DNA of 55,455 nucleotides from positions 1-55,455 of the forward strand of contig JANBQC010000128.1 of assembly GCA_027576995.1 (NCBI GenBank), written 5' to 3'. Source of the stretch: Dimargaris cristalligena. Taxonomy: Eukaryota > Kickxellomycota > Dimargaritomycetes > Dimargaritales > Dimargaritaceae. Below are positions 42,537 to 53,331 of this stretch, piece after piece. A program made the position numbers and the translations under genes. Within the stretch, counting starts at the first letter, position 1. Every line of letters starts with the position of its first letter. A model generated the notes under the pieces. The model saw only the letters and a program-made list of their open reading frames with translations. It was not told the origin of the DNA and searched no databases.

Positions 42537-43524
42537 ATGGACCGGAAACGCAAGTTGGAAGCCTTGGCCGCCAAGCGCCGTGCCGAACAGTCGGGTGAAG
42601 AGGCCCCCGCCTCCACCCAAGCCAAGACCAGAACCAGGCCAAGCGCCGCGTCTTCCACCAAGGCGAGTAGTAAGACCACTAAGAAGCGGACCTCTACCAC
42701 CACCTCTACCTCTAGCTCTCGCCGCTCCACTTCCGACGCAGTCTCCCCTGCGAAGCGTCGTGAACAACCCGCGCCCACGCGTCGGACTGCCAAGGCACCC
42801 GCCAGCCCGCCTCCCCGCCGTGCCGCGGCTATGCGCCCCCGTCCCGCTAACCTGAACGAGGACGAGTATGACCTGGACGATGGGTTCCTAGTAGCCAGTG
42901 ACGATGAAGACGAAGGTGACCTCACTCCCTCTGGTAAGCTATTCTCGTGACCTCTGTCGTACAGGGCTACTTAACTCCACCGCCTCCAGTACCAGTGGTA
43001 ACTACAATGCCAATTGGGCTGAAATTTGGTTGGGGACGTGTTTATATGCGGCAAAAGTACCTGTGTATCATTATCGTATATTTTTAGCCGGCAGTGGCCA
43101 TACCCTTCTATCCCCACCCCACCCCCCTTTATCTGGCCATTTTACCGGTATCTGGCTAAACCCACCGACCTGAGCTCTCTGTAAACGCCACTCTTCCTTA
43201 CCCATAGAATCGGACTCTGAGCCCGACTTCAGCGAGGACGAGCGCCCTGCTCGCCGTAAGAAGACTTCGGAGCCCAAGAAGGCCCCCAAAGTCAGCAAAC
43301 CCAGCAAAAGCACGGAGAAGAAGAGTAAGCGTCCCAAGTCCCGTAAGGACGACGACGACGATATAGGGTTGGCGACGGATGAGTCGGATGCTGAAGATGA
43401 CCTAACTGTGATGGACAAGAGTAACATCATTAGCAGTGGTTCGGGTCGGGCCGGTCGCCGCACCACCCGGGGCAGACGTATCGACTACAAGCAGTTTGGG
43501 CCGGATCCAAATGACTCGGAGTAG
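42537..43524 (+). CDS. Disordered basic/acidic nuclear-type protein
   Basis: I do not recognise a specific family. Two exons join in phase: 42537-42933 (donor GTAAGC) and 43208-43524 (acceptor CCCATAG), giving 237 residues. The first part is rich in Lys, Arg, Ser, Thr and Pro (KRKLEALAAKRRAEQS, SSKTTKKRTSTTTSTSSSRR). It is followed by an acidic block with DEYDLDDGFLVASDDEDEGD. The second exon alternates acidic (ESDSEPDFSEDE) and basic (KKSKRPKSRKDDDDD) patches and ends with RRTTRGRRIDYKQFGPDP. Such charge blocks are usual in chromatin or nucleolar proteins and histone chaperones. No folded domain, signal peptide or membrane helix is visible. Confidence 0.7.
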
Positions 43525-44082
43525 CTTATGCGGATCCTTCCGGGGCAGGCTATGGCCATTCTTTCCCACCACGGAAACGGACACGGGGACTATTACTGGG
43601 GATGGCTGCACCTGGGAAGCATTGTTTCCTATAATTTGAGGCTGCGGCCTGACCACATACCATTCGTTATTATTTGTTGCATTTCCCTTGATTATGAACC
43701 TGTCCCTCCGATTATCTTACTAGTATCCCTGGACACAGATGGAAATTTTGGCTGAATTTTCAACAAATGCATATACTGTGAATAAATGGCTATGGTTGAT
43801 TGCTATTTATTAATATTGCAAAAAAGATCCAATTGTAGAAAAGTATAGCACGTATGCATGAAGTCAACGAGAAGATAGTCCGGGTGAGATGAAGGATGCT
43901 GTGATGTGAAACAGGCCCAAGCGGAAGAATGGTATATATATATAAAATAAGGCAAACTGCCTATTCGGCATTGAAGAGCTACCCGATAAGGCTAAACAAA
44001 CCGGGTCTTTGGAAGGAAATGAAAGGTTAATTTCGAACCATAAAATAGCGTCGGTTAAGAGCTAAAGTGCCAGGGGGTTTTT
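43525..44082. other. Convergent spacer
   Basis: 3' flanks of the nuclear-type and the secreted protein genes. AT-rich with a TATATATATATA run near 43932-43943; no gene was recognised. Confidence 0.45.
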
Positions 44083-45484
44083 TTAGGCTGAGGCGACACC
44101 ATCAGTACCCTGGTTTTGATTGGGGATCTGATCCTCGGGAATATACGTTACCGAATCACCAATAATTCTTTCTAGATCGTCGGAGCGGACCTGGATACCC
44201 AGACGACCATCGGTGAAGGTGAATAGAGGGTAAAACAGGGCCATCTCAGACGAAGGCTGAATAGCGGCCACGTCGCTGACTTGGGCAAAGTTCTGGTAAT
44301 GGGCCAGAGTTTCAGCATATCCGTAGGCCTTGAGCTCGGCAATAAACCGAGTGGGAGTGGTCTTAAACAGCAGCTTACGCCGAGGATCATCCCGAATGGC
44401 GCTGGCCACGTCCCATTGCGCCGTTTCACAGGCCAGGATGTAGGCCAAAGCGTACAACTGTAGAGGGCGTGATTCGGGGTCATTGAACAGGTCCGCGAAT
44501 TCTAGCATCGACCGGGCCTTTCCGGCAATCGCGTAGGCGGCCAGGATAGCCCGCAGGGTAAAGAAGGCATAAGGGCGTTCGGGTTCCAGGACGCTGGGAC
44601 TATTGGACTGACGCACCGCCTGCGCAAAGGTTTGGTAGGCTTCCGGTACGGCGGTCGCCCAGGCGGAATCGTTGCTGGATTTATTCAGTAGGTTAACGAC
44701 AAAGGTGGCGAGGTTGCTGGGCGACAGCACGTCAGTAAGCGCTAACATGGGGAAGGCCGCACGACGCTGGGTGACAGTCAACGCTCCGAAATCCACGTGT
44801 TTCCAGTGGCGGCGGATGTTCGCATATTCGTCCGAGAATTCTGCAACCGCCGTATTCGCCTCCGGCACAGGGGCGGCCGAGTTGAGTTGGTCCCAGTATG
44901 TAAGGGCCAACCAGGTATAGGACGACTGAATCACCAGTCTATCGGCCTGAACCAAGAGTTCGGCCATTTCTTCGGCGGTGATGTGACTGTCATTGAGGTT
45001 GGGCTGGGCCTCTACGACCTCTTCCCATCTGCCAATCAACATTACCATTTGTTTAAACTATGCCGGTATAAAATAAACGTGGTATAGATCATCAATAGTT
45101 ATTAGAATACCATTGAAACCCCCGGGGAAACATTGCTGCGACATGCATGGAAATACCATCACACAGTCCATCGACATTTACTAGGTTGTGGCCTATACAG
45201 GTGTTGAATAGACTTACCTGGTGCGAAATTCCGCTGGTATACGCATCAACGGCTCTCTTCCAGCTGTTAGAGATCTGGCCTTGTTTGTACAACTGTTGAA
45301 TGGGCAGACGTTCAATCACCAAGCTACGCTCAACAGCCGGGATACCCAAAAAGGTTCGGCTCAGTCGATGCCGCAAAGTGCGAACCGGCCCGTTGATGTC
45401 ACGGTGCCGAAACTCTTCCGCGATGCTTCCGGCAAGAGCCAGCGTCATCAGGGTCAAAGAGGCCGTCAGGGTAGAGAACTTCAT
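44083..45484 (-). CDS. Secreted orphan protein
   Basis: Two exons join in phase: 45484-45218 (donor GTAAGT) and 45057-44083 (acceptor GGCATAG), giving 413 residues. The N terminus MKFSTLTASLTLMTLALAGS has a basic residue, a hydrophobic core and a small-residue end, a clear signal peptide with likely cleavage near residue 20. The rest is mostly helical (RLVIQSSYTWLALTYWDQL, YAFFTLRAILAAYAIAGK, LYALAYILACETAQWDVASA) with no second membrane segment and few cysteines. No catalytic motif or known family is visible. It is probably exported or kept in the secretory pathway. Confidence 0.72.
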
Positions 45485-47559
45485 GTTGAATCAATGGCAG
45501 TTAGGAAGCTGAGAGCTGGCTAGAAAACGTGGGTTAATTGATTATAAACGTGCGAGCTATTCGATGATAACTTTAAAAACTGGGACTTGAGGAAAAGTGC
45601 CTACGACTAGGAATTAAAAGACGTAAGTTCTGTAAGGCTAAATTAAAGAGAAATGGCACCAGCCGTCGTTAATGGGAAACCAGTCAATGGTGTGCAAATG
45701 CAAAGTAAAAAAACGAAAACGAGGAGGAAATAATCGCTGGAATGAGCCTAGGTTAGGGTAAGGCAATGGGCTTTTATACCCCATTGCTACCATAGTACAG
45801 CTCTCGATAATTCTTCAGCAAAGCAAAAAAAAACAAGACTTAACTAACCAGTTGGGGAGGGCAGCGCGCAATTGAAGGGCTGAGCAGGCGAAATTCAGCA
45901 CCATTGGCAACGGGCGCGCTATAAATGGACCTTTAGGTAAGGAATTGGTTGCTCAAATGGTGACTCCGTCGACGGTAGCGACTGTGGGCGGGGTCGCACA
46001 GGCCTCTCGCTAATGGCTCCCCCTTACCCGGTGGTACGACCAAATACATCTTCCTTCTCCAATTATTATATTCACAGACCCATTCTCTCATTCAACTGAA
46101 GGGTCACGAAGGTTACTTTAGATCTATAGGTGAGCCACCATTGGATTCCATATTGCAACTGCCAAGTATTATCCGACAGGCCGCCCGTGCAAAACGCTTT
46201 CCTGTTCCCCTCGTTACGCGTCCTATTCTTCGCGCACTGTCGATTAATCCTTCTAAGTCCGGTACATTGGGGGACTCCAACATGCACATTACTACCGTAG
46301 ATACTCTACATTTTATCCCTTGCTTTAATGAAAATCCTACAGTATCCGATAGGCGGCACTCCCTGACATGCCATTTAACTAAATTACTACTATACCTATG
46401 TCCATACTCACAAGCCGACAGCAGGCATCGGTTTGGTACATATACCAATAATAATATTAATAATAATAGCTAATAAAAGAACCGGAAGAACTGGTGCTCC
46501 CGTTTATTTGGGGGGAAGGCAGCGGAGCCTGCGTCAGGAGCACAGACAGGATATATATGAACAGTATTAGACTGGCAGTGTACCCTCGCACCACCCTGGT
46601 GATCACCAAGTCCCTATAAATATGCCTAGACAGCGAAACGGGGGTTTCCGGTGGGTACCAAATGGTATGGGTACATTCAAGCCGCTTACCCAAGAAGCCG
46701 GCAAGCTATAGAAAACGCAACTCAATAGCTTGCTGTTGAAGCGGTCCTTTGGTGAAATAGTGGTCATGCGAGGTGTTTGCAAACCTTCAAATGGAATATC
46801 GGGGGTTTCTTGGGAATTTTGCGTGTCCTTTGGCGGGCAATATGGGCCCCAATTAAACCTAATCACAATGACCTACGCCAATTCAATGGCTTCCGGTTAC
46901 AGATATATGTGATACAGACAGTTAAGCTTACAGGCCGTTACGCTTCCAAATGAGCCACACGTCAAGGGGTCGAAGTAAAATTTTAATCGGCATAGTAATA
47001 AAACCAGCCTCATCAATACTGGAATATGTGGCCTGCGTCTCCAGAAACTGTAAACTCGGGGAATCTCTTCTAATCAAGAAATGAAGAGGTCAATCCACTA
47101 CCCCTCGATCAAACATGTAAATACCTTAGTTATACTACTTTAAGTGATTATACATTCCGCCTGATGGCCAACCTAATGGCCAGGGGCCAGAATCGGCAAG
47201 GAAGCCCCCACAGTGTTGTCTCCCGAGCCCCCCTAACGAATCATCTATAGCGACAACAGCCCCGCTAATGGTATTATTCAATACCAATCATGAAACCCTA
47301 AATTATACGATGATCTATAATTAATAACATGGAATCAGGCCTAATAAATGGGCAAAGTAACCTAGAAGAGTAATTTTTAATATCAATCACGCACTCTAGA
47401 CGAGGACACAGCGTAGCTTCGAATCACCATCAATTAAAAAAAATTAATGAATCGGAAACACGAATGGGTTTTATGAGTGTTACATAATATTCGAGGTAAA
47501 CCCCGCACGGCGAAAGACAGTGTGTGGAAAGGGTAGGGTGTGAGAGAGTGTGAAGATAT
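45485..47559. other. About 2.1 kb without a recognised gene
   Basis: It holds the promoter of the secreted protein gene and the 3' flank of eS27. Frames on both strands at 46072-46473 and 46457-46912 overlap each other and show no family; a 110-codon plus frame at 46141 ends in an Asn run from a TAATAA-type repeat (46446-46468). No RNA gene signature was found. Confidence 0.45.
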
Positions 47560-48427
47560 TTAGTTGCTCTTCTTGCGGAAGGAGCAGCCCTCGGTCAGCT
47601 TGGCGCGACCACCAGTGGGCTGGCACAGAACAGTGGAGCAGCCGTTGCAGACAACGACGGACTGGGAGTGGCTGAAGACAGTGGTCAGGTTGAAGCAACC
47701 GGGACACTTGACGTCCATGAAGAAGGAGTTGGGGGACTGTACCAAGCGCTTAAGCTTGTGCTTGCGTCTCTCGGACTCGGCGGTGGGGTTCAGGAGATCG
47801 ATGGCTAACTGGGAATGGGGAAAAATTATATGAATATGCGCAGGGAGGGGAATGGGTGAAGCGGATTAGTCGAGTGGGTCTTAGCAATTGCTGCAATACG
47901 GGTTATAGATGGGCTACAATATTTAAAGTCGGGAGATTCCAGAAAGGACCCTCCCATTAAAAACGCACAGTCGTCGTGCTAATCGAATGCAGCGAAAAGA
48001 GGAACGTATGCGCCGTACAGTCCGACCAACTAATCCACCAAGGTCAGGCCGACGAGAGAAGCTGGCCGATTCACGCTGATCCGGTTTGGCATGGAATCAG
48101 GTCAAGTCGACAACCACTCAGCTTAAAAATAGCCAAGTAGGAAGCGAATGTCTTTCGGCCGGTTCTCTCATCGTCGAGGAAACATCCATCCGATCCGATC
48201 CATTCAGTTGGCGTTCGACAACTTGAGCGAGTCTGGCCGTAACTGACCATCCAACGAACGGCGTATTACCAACATATGGATAGATGGATGGATGGATGGG
48301 TCGACCGGGGACATCGTTCGAGGGGCTGTTCGCGTAGTTGCACTCTTTCGTTACCGATACCGATAGGAGCGACGACGATGACGGGTGATCAGATGGGTGT
48401 AGGTTCGTAAGGCGCACATACCACCAT
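47560..48427 (-). CDS. RPS27: Cytosolic ribosomal protein eS27
   Basis: This is a small-subunit ribosomal protein with a C4 zinc ribbon. Exon 1 holds only the ATG and one valine codon (48427-48422, donor GTATGT). Exon 2 is 47808-47560 (acceptor CATTCCCAG), giving 84 residues, the standard eS27 length. [20 protein letters not shown] is the family N terminus. The zinc cysteines sit in CPGC and CNGC, and [13 protein letters not shown] is the family signature. The intron of 613 bp is long for this window. A first intron placed right after the start codon is common in eukaryotic ribosomal protein genes. Confidence 0.95.
48277..48300. repeat. TGGA tetranucleotide repeat in eS27 intron
   Basis: The plus strand reads TGGATAGATGGATGGATGGA followed by TGGG, an imperfect six-unit TGGA/TAGA array. 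It lies within the first intron of the eS27 gene and is a likely microsatellite. Confidence 0.8.
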
Positions 48428-49276
48428 GGTGAATTCGTTTGATAATGCTCTTGAGCGTGGGCTATAGAGGACGAACCGAAGAGAAGGGCACAAGTCGAAT
48501 GACGAAATTCGAGAAAGAGAAGGGACAAGGATAGGCGAGGTAGGCCGAGTTCAAAAGGAGGTATTCTCAAGCGGTCGGGTATGGCTGTAGCTGTTATACG
48601 GCCATAGTTTTGTTTGCCATGTGTGTGGATGGACTCTATTAGTGTGTCCCAAAGTCCACCATTTCTTTGACCCACCCCACCATACCGGCGAATTTTCGGG
48701 GTAGCATGTCTCTCCTACAATCTACCCTAATTATCAACCTTGGCACACATTGAATAGAAAAAGTGTACCATGGTCCAACAAGGGGAAGGCTATGTTGTCA
48801 CGTGATTGTAATTGATTAAATGGTAGCCCTCCCACATTCGCCTTTATCGAGGCCAACATGGATTAGACTAACTAAACAGTATAATTAAGACAAGACACCA
48901 CTATATGGTGCCATCACCACTTTTCACATGGTGGGAGGGCAGCAGCATAGAATCACTCCTACTCGGCCGCTCTCATGCTACATGGGTACTATTGATGCCA
49001 TGGTTAAAGGAAAGTCACAAATTCATGTGATAAGTCAAACCATAGCCACTATGCTGGCCAAACGGTGGGTGCATTTAAAGACCCCCCCTCCTCACAACCG
49101 CCGGGGAACTGCCCCATTTAGACATTTCCTTAACACCCTCAGTTCTTTTATTTAGGCACCGGGCAATGTTTCTTTCCCCCCTTCCTTGCCCAACGAAGGT
49201 CTAATGCCCCACTCCTTCATTTCGTTTTACACCCTACCATTTGCCTCCGCTTTATAACTCAAGTCCAGCCAGCCCC
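48428..49276. other. Divergent intergenic region, eS27 / FLX1
   Basis: Promoters of two divergent genes. The TCACGTGA palindrome at 48798-48805 contains an E-box core. A pyrimidine-rich leader precedes the FLX1 ATG. No other gene was recognised. Confidence 0.45.
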
Positions 49277-50185
49277 ATGACAACTAAGCCTTCGTATTTC
49301 GGACACCCCTCGTTCGATCACGCCGTCGCGGGCATGGGTGCCGCCACCGTGTCCACCCTTACTCTCCAACCGCTCGACTTGGTCAAAACCCGTCTACAGG
49401 CGGACGAGTCCGTCAAGACCCCGAAGAGCCGTCTCCTCGGGCGGTCCTGGCGGGTGTTCCGTTCGGTAGTCCAGGAGGAGGGGCTGCGAGGACTCTACCG
49501 CGGCCTCACGCCCAACTTAGCCGGAAACATCGCGAGCTGGGGCCTCTATTTCTTCTGGTACGACACCATCAAACAGTACCAGGGGCGGCACAACGGAACG
49601 GCCCACCCCCACCTCAGTGCCACCCAGTACCTGGTCGCCGCGGCGGAGGCGGGGGCCCTGACCCAGCTCTGCGCCAACCCGCTCTGGGTGGTCAAGACCC
49701 GGATGTTCACCACCAGTCGATCGGCTCAGGATGCCTACCGGGGTCTCTGGCATGGCCTACGCAGTATCTACCGCACCGAAGGGATCCGGGGCCTCTACAA
49801 GGGCCTCGTTCCCGGCCTGTTCGGAGTTTCCCACGGATCGCTGCAGTTCATGGCCTACGAGTCGATGAAACGGTGGCGAAACGATACCCCGGGTACCAAC
49901 CTTAACCCCATCGAGTACATGACCATGGCCGCCAGCTCCAAGGTATTTGCTACCGTCTGTACCTACCCCTACCAGGTGGTTCGGACACGCCTTCAGAATC
50001 AGCGGGGGCCGGGCTCGGCCCTGAGTCTGGTCGACCTCACCGTAAAAATATACCAACACGAAAGTTTCCTTGGCTTCTACAAAGGACTTGGTCCTAATAT
50101 TGTCCGGGTACTTCCTGGAACCTGTATTACGTTTGTTGTGTATGAGTTTTTGAGCCATTATTTCCAGGATCACGCGCGGTTTTAG
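49277..50185 (+). CDS. FLX1: Mitochondrial FAD/folate carrier (FLX1/SLC25A32-type)
   Basis: This is an inner-membrane SLC25 carrier, 302 residues, in a single exon. Three repeats carry the signature PX[DE]XX[KR] or its variants: LQPLDLVKTRL, CANPLWVVKTRM and TYPYQVVRTRL. The tryptophan in repeat 2 (PLWVVKTR) replaces the acidic residue; this is characteristic of the FLX1/SLC25A32 and pyrimidine/NAD carrier branch. GNIASWGLYFFWYDTIK and GLYKGLVPGLFGVSHGSLQF match the FAD/folate carriers. It most likely imports FAD or folate into the matrix; NAD carriers are the nearest alternative. The ATG at 49277 starts just before the carrier fold. Confidence 0.9.
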   Translation: MTTKPSYFGHPSFDHAVAGMGAATVSTLTLQPLDLVKTRLQADESVKTPKSRLLGRSWRVFRSVVQEEGLRGLYRGLTPNLAGNIASWGLYFFWYDTIKQYQGRHNGTAHPHLSATQYLVAAAEAGALTQLCANPLWVVKTRMFTTSRSAQDAYRGLWHGLRSIYRTEGIRGLYKGLVPGLFGVSHGSLQFMAYESMKRWRNDTPGTNLNPIEYMTMAASSKVFATVCTYPYQVVRTRLQNQRGPGSALSLVDLTVKIYQHESFLGFYKGLGPNIVRVLPGTCITFVVYEFLSHYFQDHARF

Positions 50186-50789
50186 TCGGGTTTTCGAGGG
50201 ACCGCTGTATAGTAATATATATATATATCTCCTGATTGAACCTGTATACCACTGGACATGTTACCATGGTACTAACTAATACATAGGGCTCTATTTTGTA
50301 GAAGCGCATTACTTTACATTTGATAATTTTTATCACTTGAGTAGACCCCCATGGTATATATCGATGAATACTTTAAATACTAGGAGGTTTAATGAGGGCT
50401 GGAGAATATATGTAATTCAATATCCTATATATAGATTTAACAGACCATGGTTGTCAGTCGAATTCGATCACAGATTATAGCAGTCAGGAAAATATGGGGC
50501 ATATGTGGGACAGTTTCGCCCAATATGATAAGAATAGATGAAACTTTGCCTTTGAAGTGGGCTTTGTAAATGGAAGGTTATGGTGCAGATTGATTGAGGG
50601 AGGGGGGAAAGGGAAGGGGGCAGAAGCGTGACAGAGCGTAACAAAAAGTAGGCCGGGTGCTAGATAGAAAAAAGTACAGTACGAATGAATAATTAAAATT
50701 AAACCCTGGATATAGCGAAGGTGTTAAAGAAAAGGAGTGGGTAAATGATAGTCTGGTCTATGCGGGTGACGGGCTTTAGGCATAGCCAT
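50186..50789. other. Convergent spacer, FLX1 / NUP53
   Basis: 3' flanks of two converging genes; ATATATATATAT at about 50216-50227 and further TA-rich tracts. No gene was recognised. Confidence 0.45.
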
Positions 50790-52418
50790 CTACCAACCAA
50801 AAATCATATCTATTGCATTCTGAAGCACACTGTTGCGGGGATAGTTGGTAGGTTTCTCATCGCGCACCCCATTGGTAGGAGGTTTGACTTGAATGGGTTG
50901 AATCGACATGGGAGCAGAAGGCGGAGGTGGGGCATTGGGCCGGCCACGCATACTCGACGGCGGAGGGGGAGCCCGGAGTCCACGCGATTTGGGAGGAGAA
51001 TCGGTAGGGGCACACTGCGAAGACTCTTCCTCCGGAGGGGCAGTGGTGCCGTTGGTGGACTGGCCCGGATCAGCATTATTGAGCGGTCGGGCAAACGAGA
51101 TGACCGGCGGAGCGGGGTTGAACGGATTTACGGTCAAGGTAGAAGAAACCTGCCGAATACCAGGGGGCAAGAGGTCAAAGCCGGAAGCCGGTGGAGGGGG
51201 GTCGAATAGGGAAATGAGCGGGGCCTGCTGGCCGTAGGAAGGGGGCTGGCTGGCCTGCGATACCGGGGGGTTGGTGGTGATTGGATCTTGGAAGCCCGGG
51301 ATATTACCGTATTTCAACTCAGGGGGTACGGCGTAAAAAGGGGTCGGCGCAGTAGGGACTGGGTGGGAGGCATTCTTGGCGGATTTAGAAGGGGATGTCA
51401 TGTGGTTGGCCAGCGAGCGCAAAAATCCAGGCGCGCCACCAGGATTCGACACTGCCGTGGGCGCCAGGGGACCATTGGACGCCAGAGTAGGCGGGGCCGT
51501 GAAGGCATTACTGGGGACTACGGCCACCATGGTGTTGTTCGAGATGAGCGTGCCGTTACAGCTCAAGGCCCTACTAGCCTCGCCGGGCAACGAATATACC
51601 AAGGTGATGTAGTTCGCGTCCGGGTTGGCGAGACTATAGGTAGTAATGTTTCCGAACTGACTGAAATAGCGGAACACCTCCAGGGCTGAACCGGGCGGGA
51701 ACCCAAAGACAGTCACCTTGAACCCGGTCTTCTCCAGTGTCTCGACCGGGACCGTGGAGTACATCTTCCCTTGGGCAAACTCTTCGGGTATCCGATTGTC
51801 GGGCTCTTGTTTGGCTTCCGAGGCCGGGGGAGGCGGGTTAGACATGGTGTAGGTCCGAGACCCCCTCACCTGGTCGAGGTCATCCAGAGTAGTGGAAGGT
51901 GGTACGTCACCCAATACCGTGATTTGGTCCATATGAACCTGTTTCTTCTGACGGCTATTCAGCATGTCAACGTGGCCAAAGCCGGTACCTGTGCTGAGAC
52001 GGCGTTGGACATGGATGGGGCCACGGCCCGGCAGGGTGTAAATGGGGGACTCGGTGGGCGGTTCGGGGGAAGTTAGGGCGAGGGATCGACGGCTACTGGG
52101 GGAGGGCCGCGTTCGCGGGGAATACTCGCCCACGGAGGCGGCCGGAGGGGCAAAGCCACTCAATAAGTAGGAAGGTAGGTACTGGGGCTGGCCAGCGGAA
52201 TGAGGATCGGTCTCCATGGGACTATCCATTCGACCACCGCTGGAATGGGTATAGAGGGAAGAGTCCCGTTTGCTGAAGGAACTGCTAAACGGATGGCCAG
52301 GATTACTATAGACGTCATTAGTGGGTGCACCAAAGGCCAACGGGTTCTGCTTGCGGGGTGAAGCCGCAGGGCGAGGGTGGGAGGTGGAAAATAGGGTCTG
52401 CGACGAAGAATTAAACAT
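50790..52418 (-). CDS. NUP53: Nucleoporin NUP53/NUP35
   Basis: This is an inner-ring nucleoporin that binds membrane and links NUP155/NUP93-type partners. It is 542 residues in a single exon. A disordered Ser/Pro-rich N terminus contains short motifs (NPLAFG, SLYTHSSGG). The RRM-like MPPN/Nup35 domain is at about 232-303 (GFKVTVFGFPPGSALEVFRY, FGNITTYSLANPDANYITLV), which dimerises and does not bind RNA in known members. A long Pro-rich tail ends in an amphipathic helix, NAIDMIFGW, the conserved C-terminal membrane-binding element of NUP53/NUP35. The tail between 304 and 520 is unusually proline-rich. The ATG at 52418 is the first in frame. Confidence 0.93.
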   Translation of the reverse strand: MFNSSSQTLFSTSHPRPAASPRKQNPLAFGAPTNDVYSNPGHPFSSSFSKRDSSLYTHSSGGRMDSPMETDPHSAGQPQYLPSYLLSGFAPPAASVGEYSPRTRPSPSSRRSLALTSPEPPTESPIYTLPGRGPIHVQRRLSTGTGFGHVDMLNSRQKKQVHMDQITVLGDVPPSTTLDDLDQVRGSRTYTMSNPPPPASEAKQEPDNRIPEEFAQGKMYSTVPVETLEKTGFKVTVFGFPPGSALEVFRYFSQFGNITTYSLANPDANYITLVYSLPGEASRALSCNGTLISNNTMVAVVPSNAFTAPPTLASNGPLAPTAVSNPGGAPGFLRSLANHMTSPSKSAKNASHPVPTAPTPFYAVPPELKYGNIPGFQDPITTNPPVSQASQPPSYGQQAPLISLFDPPPPASGFDLLPPGIRQVSSTLTVNPFNPAPPVISFARPLNNADPGQSTNGTTAPPEEESSQCAPTDSPPKSRGLRAPPPPSSMRGRPNAPPPPSAPMSIQPIQVKPPTNGVRDEKPTNYPRNSVLQNAIDMIFGW

Positions 52419-53331
52419 GATTGGAGCAACACAGTTCGGTTTTGAACTTTGCGGATTGTATCAAGGGTATGTGGAGGGTTTCGGGCAGTAGTGGAAAACA
52501 CGGCAATAAACTAGAAGAAGAAAAAAACAACAGGAAAAGGAATGGAATGGAAGGTATTAGAATGGGGCCTAACGAAGAGGTGGGGCTGGTTTAGTTGAGT
52601 TTGGTTTAGGCAGGCGGGGCGTTAATTGGCCTTAACAAGAATTAAGGCAGTAGTGGAGAAAGAGTTTAGAAAGGGAACTTGGGACGGACTAGTACTAGTT
52701 CTCGTACTAGTGACAGCTTCAAATAGGCCTGCTTCAAGTGAAATGAATCAGTGGCCAAGAATCCTAACAAGCGAAAAAGGAAACGGCTGGTTCGAGACGT
52801 GGAGAGGTGAGAACGGCGGGGTAAGAATCACCACCACAGCCTGTAAATAGACCACTCTTTTATTTACACCAGCTGTGTTTCACCTTCCCGCTGCATGAAC
52901 TCTATGTATGCGCATAGAAACTAACGACTCCAGCAATTGGACCTAGTCCAAAGGCCCTCCCTTCCCTATTCGCTGCCACTGGTAATATGCGCATACAATT
53001 ACATCCACCACATCTATAGCGGTTTTTTTTTCTGCTCTGCTCTGGTGGGAGAAAAGCCCCGCGTTTGGGTTGGGCTGGCGTGAGTGGGACGGTGTCTGCC
53101 CTGCGCATGTGGAAAGGGTCTGAAGCGCCTTCCCATAGTCCACCCCTATTAACAACGGATCCCCTACGGGTTCAGAGCGCTTCACCACCCTGTCTTCTTC
53201 TCATTCATTACCCTATTTCTACAAAGAAAGGTTTTGTCGAGTAACCACGACATTCCTTCGTATTCCTTTGTACTGCACTTTCTGTACCCTTCAACCACCC
53301 CTCCCCTCCCCTCTCGCAATACCTCAGCACC
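52419..53331. other. Divergent intergenic region, NUP53 / ADE5,7
   Basis: Promoters of two divergent genes. ACTAGTACTAGT at 52688-52699 is a perfect palindrome, with another ACTAGT at 52706-52711. A C/T-rich leader precedes the ADE5,7 ATG. No gene was recognised; a 74-codon plus frame at 52626 has no family. Confidence 0.45.

Noticed and set aside
46072..46473. Overlapping 110- and 111-codon frames on both strands
   Set aside because: There is no family signature, one ends in a simple-repeat Asn run, and no splice partners were found.
48118..48675. 185-codon minus frame
   Set aside because: It overlaps the eS27 first exon and intron, has no homology and contains simple repeats; it is best explained as chance.
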